NCBI RefSeq assembly: GCF_028816475.1
Contig: NZ_CP118247.1
Span: 620,001 to 684,000, forward strand
Length of the DNA: 64,000 nucleotides
Source of the DNA: Devosia rhodophyticola
GTDB lineage: Bacteria > Pseudomonadota > Alphaproteobacteria > Rhizobiales > Devosiaceae
Direction of reading: 5' to 3'
Shown piece by piece: positions 54,098 to 63,850 of this stretch; within the stretch, counting starts at the first letter, position 1; each line of letters begins with the position of its first letter. The translations under genes were made by a program, and so were the position numbers. A model generated the notes under the pieces. It worked only from the letters and a program-made list of their open reading frames with translations. It ran no database searches and was not told where the DNA came from.

Positions 54098-54440
54098 GTC
54101 AAACTATCCATTTCGTGCCGCACTTTTGCCTCAGAACAGGTTGAACCTCAGGACACCTCGGGTCCATACATCCAACGGTTAGGTTGAGGCGTCACTTTGA
54201 GTCCTGCGGACACGATGAAAACTAAGTCATACTGAATGTTGCATAAGCTGTCCGAGCGACCGCCCAGCGTCGCTACGACCATCATTGAGCTGTGGGAACT
54301 GGCACAGTTTCCGGCACGGTCGGGCCGAAATGCTACGGTGGAACGACCCGGGTTCTGAGGAAAGGCAGAGATTGTCGCGCACCATGGCGTTTCGGCCTGA
54401 GAAGGCCGCGCACAATGTCGTCAAACAACTAGCGAAAAGT
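54098..54440. other. Non-coding gap between exosortase locus and tRNA-Gln
   Basis: 343 bases with no gene, clear terminator or tRNA that I can support. It should hold the promoter of the VPGP-tail/exosortase operon near 54100-54200 and the downstream flank of tRNA-Gln. Confidence 0.5.
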
Positions 54441-54515
54441 TGGCTGGGGCGCCAGGATTCGAACCTGGGAATGCCGATACCAAAAACCGGTGCCTTACCA
54501 CTTGGCGACGCCCCA
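54441..54515 (-). tRNA. tRNA-Gln (TTG)
   Basis: 75 bases, with CCA encoded. Read on the minus strand, the acceptor TGGGGCG pairs with CGCCCCA, discriminator G. Anticodon stem CCGGT/ATCGG encloses the loop TTTTGGT, giving anticodon TTG. T stem CCAGG/CCTGG with TTCGAAT loop. All arms pair as in a normal cloverleaf. Confidence 0.95.
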
Positions 54516-54660
54516 ACTGGCGCGGTTCCTACACGGTTTAAATGGTACTGGCAACACGGATTACCGTGTTTGATTTGCAAACTGGACCGGCTTGAACCAG
54601 AGCGAGCGCATCGCTATAAATTGGGGCTATGTGGTCGCCCCGATGGTTGGCCACATATGA

Positions 54661-54737
54661 CGGAGTATGGCGCAGCCTGGTAGCGCACCTGCTTCGGGAG
54701 CAGGGGGTCGAGTGTTCGAATCACTCTACTCCGACCA
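54661..54737 (+). tRNA. tRNA-Pro (CGG)
   Basis: 77 bases, CCA encoded. Acceptor CGGAGTA pairs with TACTCCG, discriminator A. Anticodon stem CCTGC/GCAGG with loop TTCGGGA gives anticodon CGG. T stem GAGTG/CACTC with TTCGAAT loop. Confidence 0.95.
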
Positions 54738-54740
54738 ACC

Positions 54741-54770
54741 AACCCCGGCCTCGCCAGAGACCGGGGTTTT
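54741..54770 (+). terminator. Terminator after tRNA-Pro
   Basis: 12-base arms AACCCCGGCCTC (54741-54752) and GAGACCGGGGTT (54757-54768) with one mismatch, GCCA loop, then T. Confidence 0.8.
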
Positions 54771-54893
54771 CCGTGCCGAGATTAATGTTGGTCCTGCAAT
54801 GCCTGCATCATCGGGCAGACCAAACCGTTCAGGCCATATTGGAACTCTCCCCCACTTGTGCCGTTGGGCTGGCAACAATGCGGAGAAACTTTC

Positions 54894-57266
54894 ATGAAAA
54901 ATAATTCTGATACAATTTATTCCCGCGTCGTTGCCGTCATCATTGGCCTGTGCGGTCTAGCGCTGGTGGTGGGCGGCGGCTGGCTGATCGGGTTGGGCGG
55001 CTCGTGGTATTATGCTTTGACCGGCCTGGCGTTCCTGGCAACAGCAACCCTCATTATTCAGCGGCGGGTGCTGGCGCTTTGGGTTTACGCGGGCACCATC
55101 GCCCTCACCCTTGTGTGGTCGATCTGGGAGGTAGGGCTCGACTGGTGGGCCCTGGCGCCGCGCGGCGACGTCGTTGTCATTCTGGGCGTACTGTTGGCCC
55201 TGCCGTGGGCGGTGAATGCTTTGGGCTCGGGCCCGGGCAGTCGTCGCAACGCCTGGTTCGGCCTTGTGGGCAGTATCGTTCTTTCGATGTTGATTGGCTT
55301 GGCCGCCCTGTTCATTCCAAGCAACGATCTATCGGGCGATCTGCCGGTACGCGAAACGGCAGTGCGTCAGGTGGATCCGGTTCCCGATGGGGAGTGGCAT
55401 GCCTATGGCCGTACGGCGCTGGGCCAACGCTATTCACCCCTTGCGCAAATCACGCCCGACAATGTGGCCAATCTGCAGGTTGCATGGACGTTCCAGACCG
55501 GTGACGTGCGCGGCGATGATGACCCGGTGGAAACCACCTACGAGGTTACGCCGCTCAAGATTGGAGACACGGTCTATCTGTGTACCCCCCACGATCTGGT
55601 ATTTGCGCTTGATGCGGAGACCGGCGCTGAAAAATGGCGGTTTGACCCGCAACTCAAGCAACCATCCTCACAAAACACCCAGCATCTGACCTGCCGAGGC
55701 GTTTCCTATTCGGATGGCACCACGCAAAATCCACCAGCCAGCCCAACCTCGCCCGATTGCATGGCGCGGTTGTTCCTGCCCACGGTCGATGCGCGACTGA
55801 TCGCCTTGAGCGCCAGTACCGGCAAAGTCTGCCCCGGTTTTGGCGGCGAAGACGGTACGGTTGATCTCTGGTCCAACATGCCCAATGTTGTGGGCGGCTC
55901 CTATTATTCGACCTCACCACCGGTGGTCACACCTGACCTCATCATTGTTGGTGGTGCGGTCAACGATAATGTCTCGACCACTGAACCGTCGGGCGTTATC
56001 CGCGCGTTTGATATCAACACTGGCGCGTTGGTCTGGAATTGGGACAGCCGCAATCCCGACCAGACCGCGCCAATTGCGGATGGACAAAGTTACAGCGAAA
56101 ATTCGCCCAATAGCTGGAGCGTCTCCAGTTACGATCCGGCGCTTGGGCTGATTTATATTCCGATGGGCAATCAGCCGCCTGATCAGTACGGCGCAAACCG
56201 CGACGAAAATGTTGAGAAATATTCCTCTTCTATCGTGGCGCTCAATGCCGAAACCGGCAAGGTGGCATGGGTTTTCCAGGGCGTTCACCATGACCTTTGG
56301 GACATGGATGTGCCGGCCCAACCGAGCCTTTTGGATCTGACCATTGGCGGGCAGAACGTGCCTGCATTGGTTGCGCCTACCAAGCAGGGCGAGATTTTCG
56401 TTCTCAACCGCGAGACCGGCGAGCCGATCCTGCCAGTAGCCGAAGAACCAGCGCCGCAAGGGGCTGTTGAAGGCGATTTTACCGCCCCAACCCAGCCGGT
56501 GTCGGCGCTGTCGTTCAAACCCGAACCGTTGCGCGAATCCTCGATGTGGGGCGCGACCCTGTTTGATCAGCTGGCCTGCCGCATCGAATTTCGTTCGCTG
56601 CGCTATGATGGTCGTTACACGCCGCCCTCAAAGCAAGGCAGCATCATTTATCCGGGCAATTTCGGCGCCTTCAACTGGGGCGGTGTCGCCGTTGATCCGG
56701 AGCGGCAAGTGGTGTTTGCGATGCCAGTCTATCTGGCCTTCACTTCAAAACTCGTGCCGCGCCCTGATTCCGAGGAGCGGGTTGTGACCCAAGCCGATGG
56801 CCCGGCGTTTAACGAAAATTTTGGTGCCCCGTACGCGGCCAAAATGGGCGCGTTTCTGTCACCGCTCGGCCTGCCCTGCCAGTCGCCGCCATGGGGCTAT
56901 GTAGCAGGCGCGGATCTGACGACGGGGCAGATCATATACAAGCACGTTAATGGAACCGTGCAGGATCTGTCCCCCCTCCCTCTACCGCTCAAGATGGGCG
57001 TACCGGGCATTGGGGGCCCGATCCTCACCAAGGGTGGCGTGGCGTTCCTCTCGGGCACGCTGGATTATTATGCCCGCGCCTATGATGTGACCACCGGCAG
57101 GCAATTATGGCAGAGCCGCCTGCCCGCTGGTGGACAGGCAACGCCGATGAGCTATTGGTCTGAGGCCAGCCAACGCCAGTTCGTCATCGTGGTGGTTGGC
57201 GGTCACGGCTCAACCGGCACTGAAGCGGGCGATTCCATTATCGCCTACGCGTTGCCGGAAAGCTGA
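54894..57266 (+). CDS. gcd: PQQ-dependent membrane glucose dehydrogenase
   Basis: Oxidises glucose to gluconolactone in the periplasm and passes electrons to ubiquinone; 790 residues. Four to five transmembrane helices occupy about 1-145. The PQQ beta-propeller begins near DGEWHAYGRTALGQRYSPL, with propeller motifs such as AETGKVAWVFQGVHHDLWDMDVPAQP (shown as VHHDLWDMD) and SNGSTG-like segments. Family-typical LWDMDVPAQPSL is clear. Start ATG 54894 follows GGAG; an upstream in-frame extension overlaps the tRNA-Pro flank. PQQ synthesis genes are not in the window. A terminator follows. Confidence 0.95.
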   Translation: MKNNSDTIYSRVVAVIIGLCGLALVVGGGWLIGLGGSWYYALTGLAFLATATLIIQRRVLALWVYAGTIALTLVWSIWEVGLDWWALAPRGDVVVILGVLLALPWAVNALGSGPGSRRNAWFGLVGSIVLSMLIGLAALFIPSNDLSGDLPVRETAVRQVDPVPDGEWHAYGRTALGQRYSPLAQITPDNVANLQVAWTFQTGDVRGDDDPVETTYEVTPLKIGDTVYLCTPHDLVFALDAETGAEKWRFDPQLKQPSSQNTQHLTCRGVSYSDGTTQNPPASPTSPDCMARLFLPTVDARLIALSASTGKVCPGFGGEDGTVDLWSNMPNVVGGSYYSTSPPVVTPDLIIVGGAVNDNVSTTEPSGVIRAFDINTGALVWNWDSRNPDQTAPIADGQSYSENSPNSWSVSSYDPALGLIYIPMGNQPPDQYGANRDENVEKYSSSIVALNAETGKVAWVFQGVHHDLWDMDVPAQPSLLDLTIGGQNVPALVAPTKQGEIFVLNRETGEPILPVAEEPAPQGAVEGDFTAPTQPVSALSFKPEPLRESSMWGATLFDQLACRIEFRSLRYDGRYTPPSKQGSIIYPGNFGAFNWGGVAVDPERQVVFAMPVYLAFTSKLVPRPDSEERVVTQADGPAFNENFGAPYAAKMGAFLSPLGLPCQSPPWGYVAGADLTTGQIIYKHVNGTVQDLSPLPLPLKMGVPGIGGPILTKGGVAFLSGTLDYYARAYDVTTGRQLWQSRLPAGGQATPMSYWSEASQRQFVIVVVGGHGSTGTEAGDSIIAYALPES

Positions 57267-57276
57267 GCGCAAATGC

Positions 57277-57309
57277 AAAGGCCGACCCCTCGCAGGGCCG
57301 GCCTTTTTT
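57277..57309 (+). terminator. Rho-independent terminator after gcd
   Basis: Arms AAAGGCCGACCC (57277-57288) and GGGCCGGCCTTT (57295-57306) with one mismatch and a 6-base loop, followed by a T-run. Lying between two converging genes, it may also end bioY on the other strand. Confidence 0.8.
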
Positions 57310-57330
57310 GTAGATTTTGTTGGGCTTTGA

Positions 57331-57945
57331 TCAGCGCTTGGCTTTGATCATCGACCAGGCGCCGGTAACGGTCAAGGCAGCCAATGCCATTTTCAGAATG
57401 TCCCAGACGATGAATGGCTGAACGGCCTTGGCAAAGGCGGATGCCACGACATTGGTCTGGTCGATCCAGCCTGCCTGTCCGGCCATCGCCAGCAACCAGA
57501 CAAAGCCGAGGGCGAACAACACAATTTCACCCAGCAACATCGCTCCAAACAGCATTGCAGGCTTGTTGGCGGCGCCCAGATCGCTGGCACGACCGATGAT
57601 GTAGGCCATTGGCAAATAGCCCAACAGGAAACCGGTTGTCGGACCGGCGAAATAGGCGAGGCCACCGCCGGCAGCAAATACGGGCAGACCCATTGCGCCT
57701 TCCAGCAGGTAGGCGGCAACAGTTGCAACACCCAGGCGCCAGCCAAAGGCGGCAGCGATGGCGGCAACGGCAAAACTGGTCAGGGTCACCGGCACAGGCC
57801 AGACCGGCACACTGATCTTGGCACTGATGGTCAGCAGCAAAGTGCCCAACAGAACCGTCACCAGATTGGTGGCAAGCCTGGCGGTGTTTGACTTGGGCGC
57901 AAGCGCTCCCAGAATGGTGTTCGGCGTGGTCAGGGTCAGGGCCAT
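57331..57945 (-). CDS. bioY: Biotin transporter BioY
   Basis: Substrate-specific membrane protein for biotin uptake, 204 residues with about six helices. The GAMGLPVFAAGGG and GPTTGFLLGY segments are the BioY signature. Start ATG 57945 (MALTLTTPN) has AAAGGT 7 bases upstream and was preferred to 57978. ECF module genes bioMN are not adjacent, so it is a solo BioY or uses shared ECF components. No obvious BioR box (TTATNNATAA-like) was seen upstream. Confidence 0.92.
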   Translation of the reverse strand: MALTLTTPNTILGALAPKSNTARLATNLVTVLLGTLLLTISAKISVPVWPVPVTLTSFAVAAIAAAFGWRLGVATVAAYLLEGAMGLPVFAAGGGLAYFAGPTTGFLLGYLPMAYIIGRASDLGAANKPAMLFGAMLLGEIVLFALGFVWLLAMAGQAGWIDQTNVVASAFAKAVQPFIVWDILKMALAALTVTGAWSMIKAKR

Positions 57946-58031
57946 TTTATACCTTTCGTGCCTCGAAAATTCGGCCATTGCGCGCCGAATGCGTTAGGAG
58001 TGCTCAAGCAATGTCATAATCTGTCGTTATC

Positions 58032-58956
58032 GTGAGCGCAATGGCCACCCCAGCCCCGTCCCTAAGCTTCAATAAGACGTTCGATCCGCAAACGGGCACG
58101 GTTGTTCAGTTAGCGCCTGATCTGGTGCGTTTGACCGCACCCAACGCCAGCCCCTTTACCTATACCGGCACCAACTGTTTCCTCATCGGACAGGAGCGTT
58201 TGGCCGTGGTTGATCCCGGCCCTATTGATCTCGTTCCATCTTGGCGCACTGCACCAGGCGATTGGCGGGCGCCGCGTCGACGCCATCATTTTGACTCACA
58301 CACACAAGGATCATAGCGCGGTCGCCGCTCAATTGGCGGGCGAGTTGGGCGCACCACTCTGGTTTGGTGGCAGGCACCGGCTGTCGCGTCCCCTGCGCCC
58401 CTTCGAGCGCAATCCGATTCAGGGTTCCTGCGATTGGGACCTAAAACCCGACCGGGTGCTCGAACACGGCGACAGTTTGATGATCGACAAGACCCGGATC
58501 GAGGTCATCGCCACCCCCGGCCATTGCGCCAATCATCTGGCGTTCGGCCTGGTGGGCACGCCGATTCTATTGAGCGGCGACCACATCATGGGCTGGAATT
58601 CGACGCTGATTTCGGTTCCCGACGGTTCAATGGCCGATTATTTCGCCTCGCTCGATCAGGTACTGGCCAGCCCCTACCAACTTTATTTTCCCGCCCATGG
58701 CGGTCCAATTGCCGACGGCCCTGCCTATACACGGGCGCTTCGCGCCCATCGACACCAGCGCAACGGCCAAATCGTTGCCGCTGTGACCGAGGGTGCCCAT
58801 TCCGTGGCGGCGATCACCTCCAAAATCTATCCCAATGTATCGTGGATCATACGGCGGGCGGCGAAAATGACTGTTGGCGCGCATTTGGAATATCTCGAAG
58901 CCAGTGGCGCACTAAGGGTTCATCGTCGTCCATGGGGCACGCGGATCAATCTCTAG
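58032..58956 (+). pseudogene. MBL-fold metallo-hydrolase (LACTB2-like), frameshifted
   Basis: Metallo-beta-lactamase superfamily hydrolase. The first 65 or so residues (TYTGTNCFLIG, VVDPGPID) are in one frame, and the rest (HLGALHQAIGGRRVDAIILTHTHKDHSA with HxHxDH, ATPGHCANHLAFG, LLSGDHIMGW, YFPAHGG and a C-terminal winged-helix-like region) in another. The shift lies near 58228-58238; removing one C from CC at 58236-58237 gives IDLVHLGALH and a 307-residue protein of normal LACTB2-like length. Unlike the other four breaks this looks like an extra base. Start GTG 58032 or ATG 58041. Confidence 0.78.
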
Positions 58957-59765
58957 GGTTGCGGTTCAGGGGGATCGTCGTCTGCATCAAGTGGCTGATT
59001 GATATTAGGATTATCGCGCAGCAGGTCGGTAACCTGATTATCCAGTGTGCCGAGAAATTTTTCTATCCTCAAGCCATTGGCGCCCAGATCGTGCGTCGCA
59101 TTGAGCGAGGCCGAGCGCATGTCAACGCTTGAACGGGTCGCATCGCCAGAAACGCGCACAACCGCCTCATCGCGAAACCCCAGGAGCGTCGTCATACGCG
59201 CGTTGATGGTGCCGGGATCATCGGATCCGGTGGGGTCGTGACGCCCTCTGATTTCCCAACCCTGATCATCAATCATGCGGGCCACCAGCGCAAAAGTCTG
59301 GGCCGCGTTGAGGGGATAGTTGCGCGTTTTGGCATTGGGAAATGCCTTTTCCTGACGCGCATCATCCAGCAGCCTGGGGGGCGACATCTGCCGCGTTGTC
59401 GGGTCAAACACCAGTGGCAGCAATTGCCGTTGAGTGGTCGCTACGTCGGTCGTCTCAGGATAACGCAGCAACAGTGCAGCGGCATAACCAAAGGGAATCA
59501 GGCACAAAATACACAGCAACAGTGCCGAAATTGCCCGTCCCCAGCCCTGATCGCCAATGATCCAAAGCCGCACCAGGGCAATTAGCGCCGAAATCAGCCC
59601 CATCACGGTCACCGCAAGGGTGATCATCGCGAGATTGAGAAAGCTGTCGCTAGCCAGCAATTGCAGATGGTGCAGCACCAGCGGAATAACGACCATGGGT
59701 ACGGCGATGCTGGCGATACGCCGCGACCAGATCGCCCATTTCGAAGTTCTGATTAATATGCGCAA
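58953..59765 (-). CDS. DUF1499 membrane protein
   Basis: 270 residues. Three to four hydrophobic segments in the first about 115 residues precede a soluble DUF1499 domain (NAAQTFALVARMIDDQGWEI and TTLLGFRDEAVVRVSG). DUF1499 proteins are found in Proteobacteria and plastids, function unknown. Its acidic tail ends DADDDPPEPQP. It is convergent with the MBL gene, overlapping by 4 bases. Confidence 0.82.
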   Translation of the reverse strand: MRILIRTSKWAIWSRRIASIAVPMVVIPLVLHHLQLLASDSFLNLAMITLAVTVMGLISALIALVRLWIIGDQGWGRAISALLLCILCLIPFGYAAALLLRYPETTDVATTQRQLLPLVFDPTTRQMSPPRLLDDARQEKAFPNAKTRNYPLNAAQTFALVARMIDDQGWEIRGRHDPTGSDDPGTINARMTTLLGFRDEAVVRVSGDATRSSVDMRSASLNATHDLGANGLRIEKFLGTLDNQVTDLLRDNPNINQPLDADDDPPEPQP

Positions 59766-59844
59766 GCTGTCATCGGTCCGGTTTCAGGCCCAACATAGCG
59801 CCAAGAGGTTGCTCGAGTTTGAATGGGGCTACAAGCCTTGCCGA

Positions 59845-60474
59845 TCAGGGATAAAGTCGCTGGTGAGACCAGGGCGCATCGGTAGCGGTCCGCGAAAAAC
59901 GAACCCGGTCATGCAGGCGAAACTCGCCATCTTTCCAGAACTCGATTTCTTGCGGGACCAGGCGAAAGCCAGACCAGTGTTCGGGGCGCACCATGGCGGC
60001 CTCGCCAATCTGTTTGGTCAAGTCGGCAACTTCGGCGCTCATTTGCGCCCGGCTGGCCAATGGTCGCGATTGTCTTGAGGCGGCCGAGGCAATCTGGGAG
60101 CCTTTGGGCCGCGAAGCAAAATAGGCATCGGCTTCGGCGGGTGTGACCACTTCGACCGGGCCGCGCACCCGGATCTGGCGGCGCAAAGACTTCCAGTGCA
60201 TCACCATTGCCGCCTTGGGATGGGCGAGCAATTCGACACCCTTGGCGCTGCCAAAATTGGTAAAAAAGCAAAAGCCACGCGCATCGCGAACATTGAGCAG
60301 CACCATACGCACGTCGGGCATGCCGGTGTCATCGACGCTGGCCAAGGCCATGGCGTGGGGATCGCTGGGTTCGGATTGTCTGGCCTGGGCAAACCAGTCC
60401 TCGAATATTGCAAACGGGTCCAACACCGTGGGATCGTCGTCATCAAACAATATGTCGGTCAACGCTTTGGACAT
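59845..60474 (-). CDS. pdxH: Pyridoxamine 5'-phosphate oxidase
   Basis: FMN enzyme producing pyridoxal 5'-phosphate, 209 residues. RMVLLNVRDARGFCFFTNFGSAKG and HWKSLRRQIRVRG form the FMN/substrate site; the C-terminal EFWKDGEFRLHDRVRFSR and QRLYP are the family ending. Start ATG 60474 (MSKALTD) is preferred to the 35-residue longer frame. Alone on its strand, divergent from the DnaJ-like gene. Confidence 0.96.
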   Translation of the reverse strand: MSKALTDILFDDDDPTVLDPFAIFEDWFAQARQSEPSDPHAMALASVDDTGMPDVRMVLLNVRDARGFCFFTNFGSAKGVELLAHPKAAMVMHWKSLRRQIRVRGPVEVVTPAEADAYFASRPKGSQIASAASRQSRPLASRAQMSAEVADLTKQIGEAAMVRPEHWSGFRLVPQEIEFWKDGEFRLHDRVRFSRTATDAPWSHQRLYP

Positions 60475-60616
60475 TGGGCATGGCTCGCTGGGATGATATT
60501 GGCTCGCAGGAATGATAATCGAAAACCAGTGCAAAACTGGACAATGGTGATCACCCTCGCCATATAGGACGTGAAACATGGGCGAAGCAACGCCCCCACA
60601 CAGATGATTGGATACA

Positions 60617-61573
60617 ATGCGCGACCCCTACAGTGTTCTCGGGGTGGCCCGTTCGGCGAGCGAGAAAGACATCAAGTCCGCCTATCGCAAGCTGGCCAAG
60701 GCACACCATCCCGATCAAAATCCTGAAGATCCGAATGCCCACGCAAAATTTGCCGAGGCAACGTCGGCATATGACCTGCTCAATGATGCGACCAAACGAG
60801 CGCAGTTTGATCGCGGCGAAATTGATGCGGACGGCAACCCCAAGTTTGCCGGCTTCAATCCCGGCGCCCATGGGGGTGCACGTGGCGCTCGAAATGGAGC
60901 CGCAGGCTTTTCGGCCGAGGACATTCTCAAGGAATTCATGAGCGGCTTTGGCGGCCAGCAACGCCCCGGTGGCGGCGCTGCTGGTGGTGGTGGCGGTGGT
61001 CGCAGCGCCAGTGGTGGCCAGTGGGACCCGTTTGCTGGCGGCACTGCCAATGCGGGCCATGGTGGGCGCGGCGATGATATTGTGGTCAATGCCACGGTGT
61101 CGCTCGAAGACGCTCACAAGGCCAGTGCGATCAACGTGCGTATGCCAAGCGGCAAGATGCTGTCGGTCAAACTGCCCGAAAAAGTTGAAGAAGGTCAGCA
61201 AATTCGTCTTAAAGGCCAGGGTTCACCCTCTCCCTACGGCGAGCCCGGCGATGCGCTGGTCACCATCCGCTTTGCCAAGAGCAAGCAGTTCCGCAAGGAC
61301 GGGCAAGACATTCGCGTCGACATGCCGATTGCGCTTTATGAAGCAGTCTTGGGCACCAAGGTGCGGGTGCCAACGCTGGATGGGTCAGTCGAATTGAACC
61401 TGCCGCCGGGCGTTGATACGGCCAAGTCGCTGCGCCTCAAGGGCAAGGGCCTTTATGGCGATGGCGACCTGTTCGTCAATCTCAAAGTGGTGCTGCCCAA
61501 GGGCGGCGATGCCGATCTTGAAAGCCTGATGCGCTTCTGGCGCGACCAAAAACCTTACAAGGTCAGAGACTGA
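60617..61573 (+). CDS. DnaJ-like co-chaperone (CbpA type)
   Basis: 318 residues. N-terminal J domain (MRDPYSVLGVARSASEKDIK, HPD in AHHPDQNPED), a Gly-rich linker with a run of glycines (about 118-140), and a DnaJ C-terminal substrate-binding domain; no zinc-finger region, so it is CbpA-like rather than DnaJ. Start ATG 60617 (TTG 60608 also in frame). DnaK co-chaperone by family. Confidence 0.92.
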   Translation: MRDPYSVLGVARSASEKDIKSAYRKLAKAHHPDQNPEDPNAHAKFAEATSAYDLLNDATKRAQFDRGEIDADGNPKFAGFNPGAHGGARGARNGAAGFSAEDILKEFMSGFGGQQRPGGGAAGGGGGGRSASGGQWDPFAGGTANAGHGGRGDDIVVNATVSLEDAHKASAINVRMPSGKMLSVKLPEKVEEGQQIRLKGQGSPSPYGEPGDALVTIRFAKSKQFRKDGQDIRVDMPIALYEAVLGTKVRVPTLDGSVELNLPPGVDTAKSLRLKGKGLYGDGDLFVNLKVVLPKGGDADLESLMRFWRDQKPYKVRD

Positions 61574-61595
61574 CGGGCTTGCGTCCGTCGCGTCC

Positions 61596-62540
61596 TTAGC
61601 GGGGTGCGGCGGCGCGTTCCAGCCGATCATTGATGGCCTCACCCAGCCCATGGGTTGGGATCGGCGCGACGGCGATGGCGGTGGCCCCGGTTTCATCAAG
61701 TTGCTGGAGCATGGCAAACAGGTTGCGTGCGGCCTCATGCAGATCACCATTGATCGAGAGATTGAGCTGGCCGTGAACCGCGCCAAAACCCAATAGAGTT
61801 TCGCTTGCCGCGGGCTCGGTGACGTTGAGGCGCACCTGCGCATTGGGCGCATAATGGCTCGCCAGCATGCCCGGTGCTGCAACGGGCGCGCTTGCCTCGA
61901 CATCAAGCACGCGCAACCCGGTCACACTCTCAACGCGCGCCCGGGCCAATCCGCCAGCTCGCAATTGATAGAGCGCGTCGCCATCGACCGCGATAATCGT
62001 TGATTCGACCCCCGCCATGCAGGGTCCACCATCAAGCACCGGCACTTTTCCCGCGAATCCCTTACGCACCTGTTCGGCGCTGGTTGGTGACAGTTTGCCC
62101 GATGGATTGGCCGAGGGCGCCGCGAGTGGTTGACCCACGCTGGCCAGCAATTCCAGCGCCAGCGGGTGGGATGGAATGCGCAGGGCGACAGTATCCAGCC
62201 CCGCCATGGCGATATCGGACAGTCCGGTGTTGTTGCGCCGTGGCAGCACCAGCGATAATGGACCGGGCCAGAACACCTCGGCCAACTGCAACGCCCGTGG
62301 CGAGAATTCGGCCAGCGTCTTGGCCATCGCCAGATCGGCGCAGTGGATGATCAACGGATTGAACCGTGGACGGCCCTTTGTGTGGTAGATTGACAGCACC
62401 GCATCGGTATTGGTGGCGACGGCGCCCAGCCCATAAACGGTTTCGGTGGGAAAGGCGCAAAGCTTGCCTGCGCGCAGCAATCGGGCAGCGTCGGCAACTG
62501 TCATTGGATCATTTGGGGCGGCGGAAGCGTTCATTATCAT
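61596..62540 (-). CDS. Threonylcarbamoyl-AMP synthase (Sua5/YwlC type)
   Basis: First step of tRNA t6A37 synthesis, 314 residues. YrdC-type core (about 15-205): LCAFPTETVYGLGAVA, KGRPRFNPLIIH, APSANPSGKLSPTSAEQV and STIIAVDG. A C-terminal Sua5 domain with SHYAPNAQVRL linker. Start ATG 62540 or 62534. Divergent from the HDAC-like gene. Confidence 0.94.
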   Translation of the reverse strand: MIMNASAAPNDPMTVADAARLLRAGKLCAFPTETVYGLGAVATNTDAVLSIYHTKGRPRFNPLIIHCADLAMAKTLAEFSPRALQLAEVFWPGPLSLVLPRRNNTGLSDIAMAGLDTVALRIPSHPLALELLASVGQPLAAPSANPSGKLSPTSAEQVRKGFAGKVPVLDGGPCMAGVESTIIAVDGDALYQLRAGGLARARVESVTGLRVLDVEASAPVAAPGMLASHYAPNAQVRLNVTEPAASETLLGFGAVHGQLNLSINGDLHEAARNLFAMLQQLDETGATAIAVAPIPTHGLGEAINDRLERAAAPR

Positions 62541-62614
62541 GGGCGCTGTTTGACAACAGCACGTCGGCGCGTCAAGACGATCCTTCGAGCCCGGGACCAG
62601 GGAAAGGTGACAGG

Positions 62615-63562
62615 GTGACCACGCTACTCGTCAGCCAGCCCAATTTTGAACGACACACCACGCCCGTTGGCCATCCCGAGCGCGCTGATCGCATTCGCGC
62701 GGTCGAGGAAACCTTGACCCAACGCCAGTTCGACGGCCTGTTGCGGCGCAATGCGCCGAGCGCCGACCTGGTCCTGGCCGAACTGGTTCATGGCCCGCAA
62801 TATCTGCAAAAACTGCGCAGCGCCCGCCCGGCCGAAGGCATCGGTCAGCTGGATGGTGACACTTATATTTCCTCCCGTTCGCTCGATGCCATCGCCACCG
62901 GTCTGGGTGGCGCGCTATCGGCCCTTGATGCGGTCATTCTGGGCGAAGTCGACAACGCCTTTTGCGCTATTCGCCCGCCTGGCCATCATGCCGAAATCGA
63001 CACCCCCATGGGCTTTTGCCTGATCAACACCATTGCCATTACGGCGCGCGAAGCGCAGCGCAAATATGGTGCGGACCGGGTGGCGATCATTGATTTTGAT
63101 GTGCACCACGGCAACGGCACCCAGGACATTTTCAAGGCCGACTCCAGCGTTTTTTACGCATCGAGCCATCAGATGCCGCTTTATCCCGGTACCGGCGATC
63201 CCAGCGAGACCGGGGTTGGCAATATTTTGAACGTTGGCCTGCCGCCGCTCAGCGATGGGGTGATCATGCGCGAGGCCTATGACACGCTGATCCTGCCAGC
63301 GCTTGCGGCGTTTGCACCAGATATCATACTGGTTTCGGCCGGGTTTGACGCCCACCAGCGCGACCCGTTGGCGCAGCTGAACTGGACCGGCGGCGATTTT
63401 GCCTGGATTACTGGCCGTTTGATGGAAATTGCCGAGGCCCGGTGCGGCAATCGCATTGTCTCAATGCTCGAAGGTGGGTATGACCTCAAGGGTCTGGCCA
63501 ATGGTGCCGCTGCTCATGTCGGCATGCTGATGGATGGTGCGCTGGGCAATCTGGATGACTGA
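62615..63562 (+). CDS. Histone-deacetylase-family amidohydrolase
   Basis: Zinc-dependent deacetylase of the class II HDAC/acetylpolyamine amidohydrolase family, 315 residues. RPPGHHAE carries the catalytic His pair, [10 protein letters not shown] the Asp-x-His metal ligands, and [12 protein letters not shown] the last ligand Asp. Substrate unknown (acetylpolyamines or acetyl-lysine by family). Start GTG 62615 ([14 protein letters not shown]) with AAAGG upstream; a much longer frame overlaps Sua5 and is rejected. The next gene follows 13 bases on. Confidence 0.92.
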   Translation: MTTLLVSQPNFERHTTPVGHPERADRIRAVEETLTQRQFDGLLRRNAPSADLVLAELVHGPQYLQKLRSARPAEGIGQLDGDTYISSRSLDAIATGLGGALSALDAVILGEVDNAFCAIRPPGHHAEIDTPMGFCLINTIAITAREAQRKYGADRVAIIDFDVHHGNGTQDIFKADSSVFYASSHQMPLYPGTGDPSETGVGNILNVGLPPLSDGVIMREAYDTLILPALAAFAPDIILVSAGFDAHQRDPLAQLNWTGGDFAWITGRLMEIAEARCGNRIVSMLEGGYDLKGLANGAAAHVGMLMDGALGNLDD

Positions 63563-63575
63563 CAAGGAGCCGATC

Positions 63576-63824
63576 ATGGCTGAACCCACCAATGACGACG
63601 TCAAGACGCTCAGCTTTGAGGCAGCGCTTGAACAGCTTGAGCAAATCGTTGGCAAGCTGGAGAGCGGCAAGGCTCCGCTGGCCGAATCCATTGCCATTTA
63701 CGAACGCGGCGAAGCGCTCAAATCTCATTGCGAAACCCTGCTCAAGACGGCAGAGGCCCGGATCGAGAAAATCACCCTGTCGCGCGATGGCCAGCCGGTA
63801 GGCAGCGAGCCGCTGGACGCCTGA
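63576..63824 (+). CDS. xseB: Exodeoxyribonuclease VII small subunit
   Basis: 82-residue helical subunit of Exo[39 protein letters not shown] is the family core (seen from residue 13). AAGGAG precedes ATG 63576. It sits directly after the HDAC-like gene, likely co-transcribed. xseA is not in the window. Confidence 0.95.
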   Translation: MAEPTNDDVKTLSFEAALEQLEQIVGKLESGKAPLAESIAIYERGEALKSHCETLLKTAEARIEKITLSRDGQPVGSEPLDA

Positions 63825-63850
63825 GCCGAGCGCTTACCTCACGAGTTTTC

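Noticed and set aside
54441..54737. tRNA pair as a mobile-element attachment site
   Set aside because: No integrase nearby and no duplicated tRNA 3' end within the window.
57946..58031. Possible BioR operator upstream of bioY
   Set aside because: No TTATNNATAA-like palindrome found; sequences such as CATAATCTGTCGTTATC are too imperfect.
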